The position numbers and the translations under genes are program-made. A stretch of DNA of 64,000 bases from an uncultured Prevotella sp. (lineage in GTDB: Bacteria > Bacteroidota > Bacteroidia > Bacteroidales > Bacteroidaceae): positions 34,236 to 98,235 of the forward strand of contig CABVDL010000001.1 of assembly GCA_902497035.1 (NCBI GenBank), written 5' to 3'. Below the pieces are notes generated by a model. That model did not search any database and was not told where the DNA came from. It saw only the letters and a list, made by a program, of their open reading frames with translations. Shown piece after piece: positions 24,634-33,278 of this stretch (its first letter is position 1; each line of letters begins with the position of its first letter).

Positions 24634-26436
24634 TTATTTAGCTTTGTTCATATAGTAGTCGTGTATGATGTACCAAGCCTCCTTGCGCTGGCCCTGGTCA
24701 GATATGAGACCTTTTCGGTTCCATCCGTCCTGATTGGTGGCGTGGAGGCGGGTTGGGCTGCGGAAGTCGAACAGCACCCACGGGGAAATGCCGCAGAGGT
24801 TGGGAATATTCTCAAACATGCGCAGGTTGTCGCGGTAGAGTCTGGCCTGATAGTCCTCGCTCCAACTGTCTGGGTTGGTTTCGTCGCCATGCTTTCCGTA
24901 GAGGGCCTCTCCGCCGAACTCTGAGATGAGCAGCGGCTTGTCAGGTGCCACGTTCCAACGGATTAGTCCGGGGTCTTTTGGCCATGGGGCATACCACCCC
25001 ATATACTTGTTGATGCCGACCAGGTCGAGGTTGGGGTAAAAGTCATCGTGCATGACGAACTGGTCCTGTTGCTTGTCGAAATAAGCAAGGTCAAAGGCGG
25101 CGACAAAGAGTCGCGTTGTGTCCATCATCTTTCCGGTCTTGAGCAATTGGGTAAGGAATCGGTTGCGTGCCTGTGTGTTTTTTGTCTCGTTGGCAATACC
25201 CCAGAAGCAGTCGGCGCAACGGTTGCGGTCACGTTGAATGGTCTCACGCAACATCTGTTGTGCCTTGTGGAGCGTAGAGTCGTTGCTGAAGTCAATGGCC
25301 TGCCATACCGGCACCTCCTGCCAGACCATCAGCCCCTGACGTTCGGCCTCGCGTACGATGTACTCATTCTGTTGGTAATGGGCCAGTCTCACCATGTTGC
25401 AGCCGAGTGCCTTTGCCTCAGCGACCAGTGCTACGGCGTCGGTAATGCTCGTGGCCCTGCCCATGCGTTGGGCAATCTCCTCGTGAAAGGAGACGCTCCG
25501 CAGAAAGACGGGCTTGCCGTTGAGCAGCACTTTCGTCTTCTCGACATTGATGTTGCGGAAGCCAATCTGCTCGGTTACGGTGTCGTTGGCTGTCGTAATA
25601 GTAGTGGAATAGAGCGTGGGCTTATCGGGTGACCAGCGCTTCAGCCTGTGTACCGTCAGCCGCCCTGAGGCGACACCGTTGGCATTGGTCGTGAGGTTCA
25701 TCCTGACACCGGCATCAGGAATGGAGACGGTGACATGCTCGCCTGCAACGGGCCGTGAGAGGGAAACATCGGCCAGCAGCAGGTTGCCCTGCCGCTTGTC
25801 GAGCCGGATGAAGTAGTCGCTGATATAGGTGACGGGCAGGGAGACCAGCATGATGTCGCGCGTGATGCCGCCGTAGTTCCACCAGTCGAATGACATGGCA
25901 GGAATGGCGTCGGCACGCCGCTGGTTGTTGACAGCAACCACCAACAGGTTGTCACCACTTACCAGATTGTCATCCACTTCCACCTGAAAGGGCGTGAAGG
26001 CACCCTCGTGGGAGGCCAGCAGTTTGCCGTTGAGATAGACCTTGCAACGGTTGCTGACACCTGCGAAATAAAGAAAGTGACGCTGCTTGCCGTCCGGTGT
26101 GAAGTTGAAGTGGCGGGCATACCAGACTGTACCCTCGTAGTATCTCAGTTCGTCGCGCTGGCTGTTCCAGTCGCCCGGCACGTTGAGGCGTGGCGCGCCG
26201 TCGAAGTCGTATTCATAGAAATAGCCCTTGGGCCTGCTGCTGCGGTCCAAGAAAACCTTCATGTTGTAGCCTGCGTCATAGGGATCGGTGATGGCGCTCC
26301 ATTTGCCGTTCAGCGAAGTGCGGTGCCGCCCATAGACATTTTGAATATAGGTGGTGGAAGGACGGGCGACGATGGCCGCCGACAGCAGGATGAGATTTGC
26401 GAGTCCTTTCAGTATGGCCGTGGGGAAGTATTTCAT
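24634..26436 (-). CDS. GH2 beta-glucuronidase/beta-galactosidase-like enzyme
   Basis: A 600-residue exported GH2 enzyme. I chose the ATG at 26436 because it opens directly onto a signal peptide (KGLANLILLSAAIVA); an in-frame ATG at 26499 would add 21 charged residues ahead of it. Domains in order: jelly-roll sugar-binding (TVWYARHFNF, FAGVSNRCKVYLNG, WWNYGGITRDI), immunoglobulin-like, then the TIM barrel with MVRLAHYQQNEY, the acid/base Glu in WGIANETK and the nucleophile Glu in LLISEFGGEAL. The architecture is close to beta-glucuronidases, fitting the uronate genes upstream, but beta-galactosidase or another activity cannot be excluded. Gap of 68 bp (5 bp with the longer start) from the FAD/GH36 gene. 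Confidence 0.85.
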   Translation of the reverse strand: MKYFPTAILKGLANLILLSAAIVARPSTTYIQNVYGRHRTSLNGKWSAITDPYDAGYNMKVFLDRSSRPKGYFYEYDFDGAPRLNVPGDWNSQRDELRYYEGTVWYARHFNFTPDGKQRHFLYFAGVSNRCKVYLNGKLLASHEGAFTPFQVEVDDNLVSGDNLLVVAVNNQRRADAIPAMSFDWWNYGGITRDIMLVSLPVTYISDYFIRLDKRQGNLLLADVSLSRPVAGEHVTVSIPDAGVRMNLTTNANGVASGRLTVHRLKRWSPDKPTLYSTTITTANDTVTEQIGFRNINVEKTKVLLNGKPVFLRSVSFHEEIAQRMGRATSITDAVALVAEAKALGCNMVRLAHYQQNEYIVREAERQGLMVWQEVPVWQAIDFSNDSTLHKAQQMLRETIQRDRNRCADCFWGIANETKNTQARNRFLTQLLKTGKMMDTTRLFVAAFDLAYFDKQQDQFVMHDDFYPNLDLVGINKYMGWYAPWPKDPGLIRWNVAPDKPLLISEFGGEALYGKHGDETNPDSWSEDYQARLYRDNLRMFENIPNLCGISPWVLFDFRSPTRLHATNQDGWNRKGLISDQGQRKEAWYIIHDYYMNKAK

Positions 26437-26504
26437 TGCTCTTAGCTTGTTTTTTGGATTGTCATTGATCTCTGCTTTTGATACCATGATTTCATCCATC
26501 TGTT

Positions 26505-29500
26505 TTACTCCTTAACCTCGTAGTGGTAAAGGCAGAAGTCGTTGGGCTGCGGGAGGGTAAGGCTTATGCGGCCTTCCCCGTCAGAGGTCACATTGCTTTC
26601 TTTTCCGTCACCCATCAGCGGCTGCAACCGCAATGTCGTGCCTTTGTCGAGATGCAGCAGCATGTGGGTCGTGGGCCGGTCGTTGTCCTCACGGAACACC
26701 AACAGAAAACCGCTGCGTCCGTCGGTTATCGACTGAAACCCCGTCCAGCTGCGCCCCGAGGGCTCTTCGCCGACGGGCAGGATGATACCCTGATGTATTT
26801 GATGCTGCCATTTTGTATAGCACTTGATGCTCTTTCCCAAAGAGTAGGCTTCGTCGGGCAGATTGGAGGCCTCCATCCAGGCCAGCGGCTGCGCCATCAT
26901 CGTGATGGCAAAGAGGTAGTCCATGCTGTAACGGGCCGGTGCGAACGGGTCGTCGCCATACTTCGACGGATTACGCCATTTGTTGAGAAACTCCACCTGC
27001 AGTCGCTCGGCCGGCACGTAGGCTGCGAGCTGCCACAGATTGCGCAGCGTCTGGTAAGGGTAATAGTTGCCCCAATCTGTATAACGGTTTTCGAGGAAAA
27101 TATTGCCGTATTCGTTGAACATATTGTATCCGCCCCTGCGTCCGGCTGTCACGTCAAGGTTGAAGATGACATTGCCGCCTGACTGTCTGGTGACCTCGTT
27201 GAAGAAGTTACGAAGCCTTTGCTCGGCACGTTTTGTGGGAATCTGCACGCCGTCAATCTTAAAGATGGTAATGCCGTATCGGCGCCAAAGTGAGAGCACG
27301 GCCTCTGCATCTTTCTGCCAGTCGGCAAACTCATCTTGAATGCTCGGGTTGAACCATAGTCCGATGCGCATGTTAAGTTGGCGGGCTTTGGCCACCACAC
27401 GGTCAAGACCCTGAGGAAATTTCACGGGGTCAGGAGTCCAATAGAGACTGTCTTTCCATATATCCTTGAAACTTCCTTTGCCGCTTTTAGAGTTGGGACT
27501 TTTCCCTTTCTGCCAACCGTCGTCGAGCTGGAACACGTTGATGCCGAGCCGATGTGCCTGGTCAAGTTCGTTCAGACAAAAAGCCTCGTTGATGCGGGCA
27601 TCTTGACTGCGGTCACCCCACGTATTCATCATCACCATATCGTCGGCTTCGGCTTTCTTGGCCCGGAGCTGTTTTTGGTAAAGGCGAAGGGCTTTGAGCG
27701 CATCGGTCTCATCGCCGTCAAAGACACCTAATACAACAGTGTAAGCACGTGTCCATTGTTCCGGCGTAACATCATCGGGTGCGATGCCAAAGCCTGTTAC
27801 TGCAAAACTGCCAAATTCGGTGATGAAGTCAGCACCCGGATAGTGCAGCTGCGTTGACGGGCAAGGTGCCTCCTTGAGAAAGAAGAAGCCGCCGCCTGTT
27901 GCACCGTTCTTGGCGATAATCAGGTTGCCCCGCACCCCATTGCGCCGGTAAGGTATGAAGGTGGCCGAATGTACAAGGTTGTTGTTCCAGTCGGTGTAAT
28001 CGAAAAATTCGACGGCACGGCACTGCCAGTGGTTGCCGCCCGGCGACAGACGGTCGAGAATGGCTGTGCGCACCTGCGGCTCCATGTCAGCTGTCGACTC
28101 GATGTTCTTGTTGTCTGCGTTGTTGGCCGTCTGCTTTGTCAAGGCAGCCTTTAGCTTGCCGCGCAACCATGTGTTGCAGACAATGGCAGGCGCGTTATCG
28201 TAGACAATGTATTCCCTTTTCACCTGTAGACTGCCTATGCGGAACGTAACGGTCGCCTGTGCGCCGTCAGCATGGATGGTGCTGGGGGAAAGGCGCCCGC
28301 AGCTGACGCAGAGACTGTCGGCCCGGCCTTTGGCGATGATGAGGTCGTTGGCATCCGTCTTGTTTGTGAGTGTCAGGCTCCCTCTGTCTGTGACACTGAG
28401 CGTGCGCAGACTGTCATGGCGGAGCAGGATGGTGCGAACAATCTGTGAGTTACCCAAAAATAAGGTGTCCCCATTTGTTCGGGCAAAAGCCGTCTTGTTC
28501 ATAAAGGCGCGGCCTACGGGCAGGGTGCGGTTCGGCTCATTGAAGTGTTGGTTGTCGGGTACATTCTCTTTCCCAGCGCCCTGCCGCATCAGTTGCTGCA
28601 GCTCGTTGAGATAATGCTGATAGACCTCCCGTGGGGTGACTTTATGACGGTGGCAGACGGATGCGGCCATGCCAACGACCTCGCCCATCATGCCCGTTGT
28701 GCGCATAACGCGGACGGTACCGAGGGCCACATGCGTGCAGCTGATGTCGCGTCCGGCCATGAAAAGGTTGTCAATGTTGCGCGAATAGAGGCAACGGTAA
28801 GGTACGGCATAGGGATGTATCCATCGGTGTATGGTACGCGTCTTGAACGCCTCACCGGGGAAGTGCGCCTCATTGACGGAGTCGGCGAAATGCAGGTCAA
28901 TGGCCCATGTGGTGGTGAATGAGGCGTCCTCGTGCCACAAGTCCTTGTCAATGTCCTGCTGCGAAAGAATATAGTCGCCCATAAGCCGCCTCGACTCACG
29001 CTTGCCCAGCACATAGGCTGCCCAGCTCAACTCTCGGTGAGCAAATTCGTCTTTTGTAGTCTCATTGTTCTTCAGCCAGCTCCAGTTGGAGAACACCACC
29101 AGGAGGCCATAGTCCCGAATGCGCTCGGCATCGGTAATCTGGTTGCGGTTCATGCCGGTCTCCCATGTCCATTCGCCTTTATAGACGTGCTCGGCGTTGT
29201 TTTCATTGAACGTTAGACCGAAGTTGAACACCGGGAAAGTGGTCTTCTTTCTCTTCGGCTCGCTGTACCATTGCACAGAGGCACCCATCACCAGACTGTC
29301 CGGCTTTTCTGGCGCATAGCTCTCGTTGAATTCCGACTTTCCCTCACGGCCCATGCGGTAGTCGGCTCCGGCCAGCGCACCGATGGTGCCGTCGCCCGTG
29401 CAATCGCTGAAAAGGGGTGCCTCAAGTGTCATCTCATTCCCCGTGGTCACCTCATAGATGGTGACACTGCTGAGGTGCTGTCCTTGTTTGGCAACGCCTA

Positions 29501-30356
29501 CGGCTCTCCATCCGGCAAAACAGGTGATATTGGGTTCTGCGGCAATAAACGAATCCTTGCGGCTGTCCTCGTAGAATGAGGCCGGCATGGCGTTGCCGCC
29601 CTGGCGTTGGCCGAACTCTCTGATGATGCGGCCGAGCCGCTTATAGACCCCCGTCTCAATGATGCCGCCGAGGTGGACGCGCACCTCCGACGAGTTGTTG
29701 CCGCCCAGCACGGGACGGTCGTTGACCAGGGCCACCTTGCAGCCCTGACGGGCGGCAGCGACGGCGGCGCACATGCCCGCGATGCCTCCGCCGACTACGA
29801 CAAAGTCGAAACTGCGCTTCTCAATAGCAGTTTTCCCCATCAGCCTCCGCCGCCACAGGCCGCATGAGCCGTCGTCAACTGATTGGGGGTGTGTACTGCC
29901 GGTGGTGAGATAAAGTGCGTCACAACGCCCGTTGAATCCGGTCAGGTCGTGCAGGACGAGCCGGTGCCGTCCTGACTTGAGCCTCAGTGTGCCGAGGTCA
30001 ACCCATTGCCAGCCCTCGCCCCGGTCGCCGACAGGCTGGGAGGTATAGGTTTTGTCAACAGCCACGCGAAACTTTCCCGGCCCTGGTTTTGATGTCCACG
30101 GCGCCGTCCAGTTGTAGGTACGCACAAACAGCCGGTACGTGCCGCTTGTCCTGGTCTGGAAGAATGTGGAGGCATCGGCAACGGGTACTCCCAGGCCATG
30201 CGCCATGAGATAAGGCGAACCCATAAGGTCCATGAACTGCTGGTCGGTCACCCAGCCCCCCTTATTGGTCATCTGCTCGGCCTCAATCAGCACCTCGTCG
30301 GCCCTTGAGGTCAGGGCGGCGGACAGCAACATAAGGATGAAAATGAAATGTCTCAT
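26505..30356 (-). CDS. FAD-dependent oxidoreductase fused to a GH36-like alpha-galactosidase domain
   Basis: A very large (1283-residue) exported fusion. After the signal peptide (FIFILMLLSAALTSRA), residues ~20-155 form a beta-sandwich (GTYRLFVRTYNW). Residues ~180-580 are an FAD_oxidored-type domain: FVVVGGGIAGMCAAVAA with the Rossmann GxGxxG (Gly189-Gly194), GGNNSSEVRVHLGG, SDCTGDGTIGALAGAD and FMAGRDISCTHVALG. Residues ~625-870 are a beta-sandwich and ~900-1270 a GH36/GH27-like barrel: FQLDDGWQKG, RIGLWFNPS, then IFKIDGVQ, where Asp1035 is the likely nucleophile, and RYTDWGN with Asp1094 a candidate acid/base. No frameshift or internal stop is seen. The enzyme may oxidise a sugar and cleave the same or a neighbouring alpha-linked residue; that coupling is inference. 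It is 181 bp downstream of uxuA. Confidence 0.8.
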   Translation of the reverse strand: MRHFIFILMLLSAALTSRADEVLIEAEQMTNKGGWVTDQQFMDLMGSPYLMAHGLGVPVADASTFFQTRTSGTYRLFVRTYNWTAPWTSKPGPGKFRVAVDKTYTSQPVGDRGEGWQWVDLGTLRLKSGRHRLVLHDLTGFNGRCDALYLTTGSTHPQSVDDGSCGLWRRRLMGKTAIEKRSFDFVVVGGGIAGMCAAVAAARQGCKVALVNDRPVLGGNNSSEVRVHLGGIIETGVYKRLGRIIREFGQRQGGNAMPASFYEDSRKDSFIAAEPNITCFAGWRAVGVAKQGQHLSSVTIYEVTTGNEMTLEAPLFSDCTGDGTIGALAGADYRMGREGKSEFNESYAPEKPDSLVMGASVQWYSEPKRKKTTFPVFNFGLTFNENNAEHVYKGEWTWETGMNRNQITDAERIRDYGLLVVFSNWSWLKNNETTKDEFAHRELSWAAYVLGKRESRRLMGDYILSQQDIDKDLWHEDASFTTTWAIDLHFADSVNEAHFPGEAFKTRTIHRWIHPYAVPYRCLYSRNIDNLFMAGRDISCTHVALGTVRVMRTTGMMGEVVGMAASVCHRHKVTPREVYQHYLNELQQLMRQGAGKENVPDNQHFNEPNRTLPVGRAFMNKTAFARTNGDTLFLGNSQIVRTILLRHDSLRTLSVTDRGSLTLTNKTDANDLIIAKGRADSLCVSCGRLSPSTIHADGAQATVTFRIGSLQVKREYIVYDNAPAIVCNTWLRGKLKAALTKQTANNADNKNIESTADMEPQVRTAILDRLSPGGNHWQCRAVEFFDYTDWNNNLVHSATFIPYRRNGVRGNLIIAKNGATGGGFFFLKEAPCPSTQLHYPGADFITEFGSFAVTGFGIAPDDVTPEQWTRAYTVVLGVFDGDETDALKALRLYQKQLRAKKAEADDMVMMNTWGDRSQDARINEAFCLNELDQAHRLGINVFQLDDGWQKGKSPNSKSGKGSFKDIWKDSLYWTPDPVKFPQGLDRVVAKARQLNMRIGLWFNPSIQDEFADWQKDAEAVLSLWRRYGITIFKIDGVQIPTKRAEQRLRNFFNEVTRQSGGNVIFNLDVTAGRRGGYNMFNEYGNIFLENRYTDWGNYYPYQTLRNLWQLAAYVPAERLQVEFLNKWRNPSKYGDDPFAPARYSMDYLFAITMMAQPLAWMEASNLPDEAYSLGKSIKCYTKWQHQIHQGIILPVGEEPSGRSWTGFQSITDGRSGFLLVFREDNDRPTTHMLLHLDKGTTLRLQPLMGDGKESNVTSDGEGRISLTLPQPNDFCLYHYEVKE

Positions 30357-30537
30357 CTTTGATGATATAGGTTTCTGTCTATAATGACGCAGGATGAAGA
30401 AAATGATATAGGTGGAAGACAGGATAAATCCTTGCGCTATGAGTCTTTCATAGTGTGTCTGATAAATTTTCGTGATTTAGATGCTTAAACACATGACTGG
30501 GCTTCAGGACTTCTGAAACATTGGCTGCAGATGTCTC

Positions 30538-31803
30538 TCAGTCGAAGAACCCGGGCTGGTGGAAAGGCTTGCCCAACTCGCGGCAGACAGCGGCGATGAT
30601 GCCTTGCACCTGACCCATGGCAAACATGCGGCCGAGGAAACTGTAGCCGGCGTTGTAGCCCCGGCTATCGTCGCCCAGCATGGTCATGCCGTGGTCAACG
30701 CGCATCGGTAGTCGGGCAATGTTGGGATTGCCGTTGCGGTTGAGCTCTTCCTGCTCAAAGATATGCACCAGCCTGACGAGGTCGGCCCGTCCGCCAAGGT
30801 GGCTTGCCTCGGTGAAATCGCCGTTGGGGAAGACGTGGCAGGAGCGCAAGTGAACGAACCACGTGCGCGATGCAAACTCTTTGGCCATCGCCGGTACGTC
30901 GTTCTGAGCGCCTGCCGACAGGCTCCCGGCACAAAAAGTGAGGCCGTTATGCCTGTCGGGTACGGCATTAAGAAGCCATTCAATGTCCTCTTTGCAGGTG
31001 ACAATGCGCGGCAGACCGAGAATCTGGAAAGGAGGGTCGTCAGGATGCACGCACATGAACATGTCGCACTCATTGCAAACGGGCATGATGGCCGACAGAA
31101 AATACTTCATGTTCTCGCGCAACTGGTCGCGGTCTATACCCTTGTAAAGGGAAATCAACTGGCGGAACAGTTCCACCGGGTGTGCGTCGCCCTCTTTGAA
31201 ATTGCCGCTTACAAAGCCTTGTGTCTTAATGACGATGTTCTCAACAAGCTCGTGCTCCTTTTCCGGCGTCATGGTCTGACGCAGTTGTTCCACCTCTTTC
31301 AATATGTCACGGTGGTTGGGCCGTCTGTCAGGACCAAGTGTCTTGAATGATGCCCATGATTGGCGGGCGCCCTCCCGCTTGAGAACATAAATGTCGAAGT
31401 AGGCAAAGGCCGGTATGCTAAAATAGAGATTGCTTGAGCCGTTGGGGTTTGGGTGGAGCAGGTCGGTGCGCGCCCAGTCGAGTACGGGCATGAAGTTGTA
31501 GCATACCGTGTGTATGTCCTCTGCGGCGAGGTTGCGCAGGCTCTGCCTGTAGATGTCAATCTGCCGGTCACGGTCGGGACCGCCGTACTTGATGGTCTCC
31601 GTTACGGGCAGGCTCTCCACCACGCTCCAGCGCATGCCGTAGCTCTCAATATAGGTTTTGAGGTCATGGATTTTCTCACGGGTCCACACCTCGCCGAGGG
31701 GAACGTCGTGCAGAGCCGTCACAATGCCCTCAATACCAATCTGTCTCAGCATGGCAAGTGTTATCTTGTCGTTCTTGCCAAACCATCTCCATGTTCTTTC
31801 CAT
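30538..31803 (-). CDS. uxuA: Mannonate dehydratase
   Basis: A 421-residue cytoplasmic enzyme that dehydrates D-mannonate to 2-keto-3-deoxygluconate. The N-terminus TWRWFGKNDKITLAMLRQIG and GIVTALHDVPLGEVW are diagnostic of UxuA, as are WSVVESLPV, CYNFMPVLDWARTDL, CVHPDDPP and FVHLRSCH, which include metal-binding Cys/His residues. It is a little longer than the roughly 395-residue E. coli enzyme. It follows exuT by 16 bp, placing it in the glucuronate branch of the hexuronate pathway. The reductase that makes mannonate (UxuB) is not in the window. Confidence 0.95.
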   Translation of the reverse strand: MERTWRWFGKNDKITLAMLRQIGIEGIVTALHDVPLGEVWTREKIHDLKTYIESYGMRWSVVESLPVTETIKYGGPDRDRQIDIYRQSLRNLAAEDIHTVCYNFMPVLDWARTDLLHPNPNGSSNLYFSIPAFAYFDIYVLKREGARQSWASFKTLGPDRRPNHRDILKEVEQLRQTMTPEKEHELVENIVIKTQGFVSGNFKEGDAHPVELFRQLISLYKGIDRDQLRENMKYFLSAIMPVCNECDMFMCVHPDDPPFQILGLPRIVTCKEDIEWLLNAVPDRHNGLTFCAGSLSAGAQNDVPAMAKEFASRTWFVHLRSCHVFPNGDFTEASHLGGRADLVRLVHIFEQEELNRNGNPNIARLPMRVDHGMTMLGDDSRGYNAGYSFLGRMFAMGQVQGIIAAVCRELGKPFHQPGFFD

Positions 31804-31819
31804 TATCTTGTCTTTTTAA

Positions 31820-33268
31820 TTAGAGTTCGACCTTCTTGTATCTCGGTACCAGGGCCTTCATCACGGTCCATGCGATGAGGTATGCCACGCCGCAGTAGCA
31901 GAACACCATCATGTAGGCCGCGGGCTTGGCCTCAAAGCCGAGGAACGTGAAGCGGCTGCCCATGTTGCCTGCATAGTCGAAAAGGATGCCGGAGCCTTGG
32001 TTGATCATATAGGAGGCCACGCCCCCTGCCATTGTGCCGATGCCGGTGATGGAGGCCACTGTTGACTTCGGGAACATGTCGCCGATGGTGCTGTAGAGGT
32101 TTGCCGACCACGATTGGTGGGCGGCGCCTGCTATGCCGATAATGACGGCGGGAAAGAGGGCACTGTATTGTCCGAGGGGCTGTGCCAGCAGGGCCAGCAG
32201 GGGAAAGAAGGCGAAGATGAGCATGGCGCGCATGCGGCCGTCGTAAGGGTCCATGTGCCTCCGCTCAACGAAAATCTTGGGCAGGTATCCGCCAAAGATG
32301 CTTAGTACGGTAACGATGAGGTAGAGAATGAAGATGAGTGTGGCCCCCTCCTTTGAGGCAGAGGAGTAATGATAGACATCGCTGAAGTAGGCCGGAGCCC
32401 AAAACAGGAAGAACCACCAGACACCGTCGGTGATGAACTTGCCGCAGATAAACTCCCAGGTCTGTCTGTAGGCGAAGCATTTCAGAAGCGAGATGGACTT
32501 CTCCTCCGGTTTGTTGCTGCCGTCGCTGCCGTCGGTATCATCCTGCTGGATGTAGGCCAGTTCCTGTGCGTTGACGTGTCTCGACTGCTGTGGCTTGTCG
32601 TACCATTTTATCCAGAAAAACATCCATATGTATCCCAGTGCGCCGATGATGATGAAGGCGCTTTCCCATCCCCATGCCTTGGCAATGAACGGGATGGTAG
32701 CCGGGGCGGCCAGTGCGCCTACCGATGCGCCACTGTTGAAGATGGCAGTGGCGAAGGCACGGTCTTTCTTGGGGAAGTATTCGGCAGTAACTTTGATGGC
32801 TGAAGGGAAGTTGCCCGCCTCGCCCAATGCCAGCACGAGACGGCAGGCAAGGAAAAGATAGACCGATATGGTGGAGACCGACAGCGCCAGGGCCGATCCT
32901 TTCTGGACTGCCATCAGAGCCTCCTTGTCGGGCAGACCTTCGATGTGCATGGTCAGCCATCCGCAGCCGGCATGAAGGCAGGCTCCGGTCGACCAGATGA
33001 GAATGGCAAGCAGGTATCCTTTTTTGGTGCCAAGCTTGTCGATGCCCTTGCCGACAAAAAGGCTGATGGCTGCGTAGAACAGCGTGAAAAGTCCCGTTAT
33101 CATGCCGTAGTTGGTGTCAGTCCAGTTAAACTCCGGGGCAATGAAATCTTTCCAGGTCAGTGACAGAACCTGGCGGTCAAGATAGTTGACTGTGGTCGCG
33201 GCAAATAGCAGGGCGCAGAGGTACCAGCGCCAATTTGTCTTGATGTCTTGTCGCAGTTGCTGTGTCAT
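31820..33268 (-). CDS. exuT: Hexuronate transporter, major facilitator superfamily
   Basis: A 482-residue inner-membrane MFS transporter with about 12 hydrophobic helices. It opens with NWRWYLCALLFAATTVNYLDRQVLSL, a signature of the anion:cation symporter (ExuT/GudP) branch; the DRQ motif follows TM1. GEAGNFPSAIKVTAEYFPKKDRA and SGASVGALAAPATIPF are also characteristic. It should import glucuronate and/or galacturonate by proton symport. It sits between uxaC (10 bp) and uxuA (16 bp), which strongly supports the substrate assignment. Confidence 0.9.
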   Translation of the reverse strand: MTQQLRQDIKTNWRWYLCALLFAATTVNYLDRQVLSLTWKDFIAPEFNWTDTNYGMITGLFTLFYAAISLFVGKGIDKLGTKKGYLLAILIWSTGACLHAGCGWLTMHIEGLPDKEALMAVQKGSALALSVSTISVYLFLACRLVLALGEAGNFPSAIKVTAEYFPKKDRAFATAIFNSGASVGALAAPATIPFIAKAWGWESAFIIIGALGYIWMFFWIKWYDKPQQSRHVNAQELAYIQQDDTDGSDGSNKPEEKSISLLKCFAYRQTWEFICGKFITDGVWWFFLFWAPAYFSDVYHYSSASKEGATLIFILYLIVTVLSIFGGYLPKIFVERRHMDPYDGRMRAMLIFAFFPLLALLAQPLGQYSALFPAVIIGIAGAAHQSWSANLYSTIGDMFPKSTVASITGIGTMAGGVASYMINQGSGILFDYAGNMGSRFTFLGFEAKPAAYMMVFCYCGVAYLIAWTVMKALVPRYKKVEL

Positions 33269-33278
33269 GGTCGTAGGA

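Noticed and set aside
26437..26499. GH2 start at ATG 26499
   Set aside because: It would place 21 mostly polar and charged residues before an otherwise normal signal peptide.
26505..30356. The FAD domain as the missing fructuronate reductase (UxuB function)
   Set aside because: UxuB is a cytoplasmic NAD-dependent enzyme of another family, whereas this protein has a signal peptide and an FAD fold.
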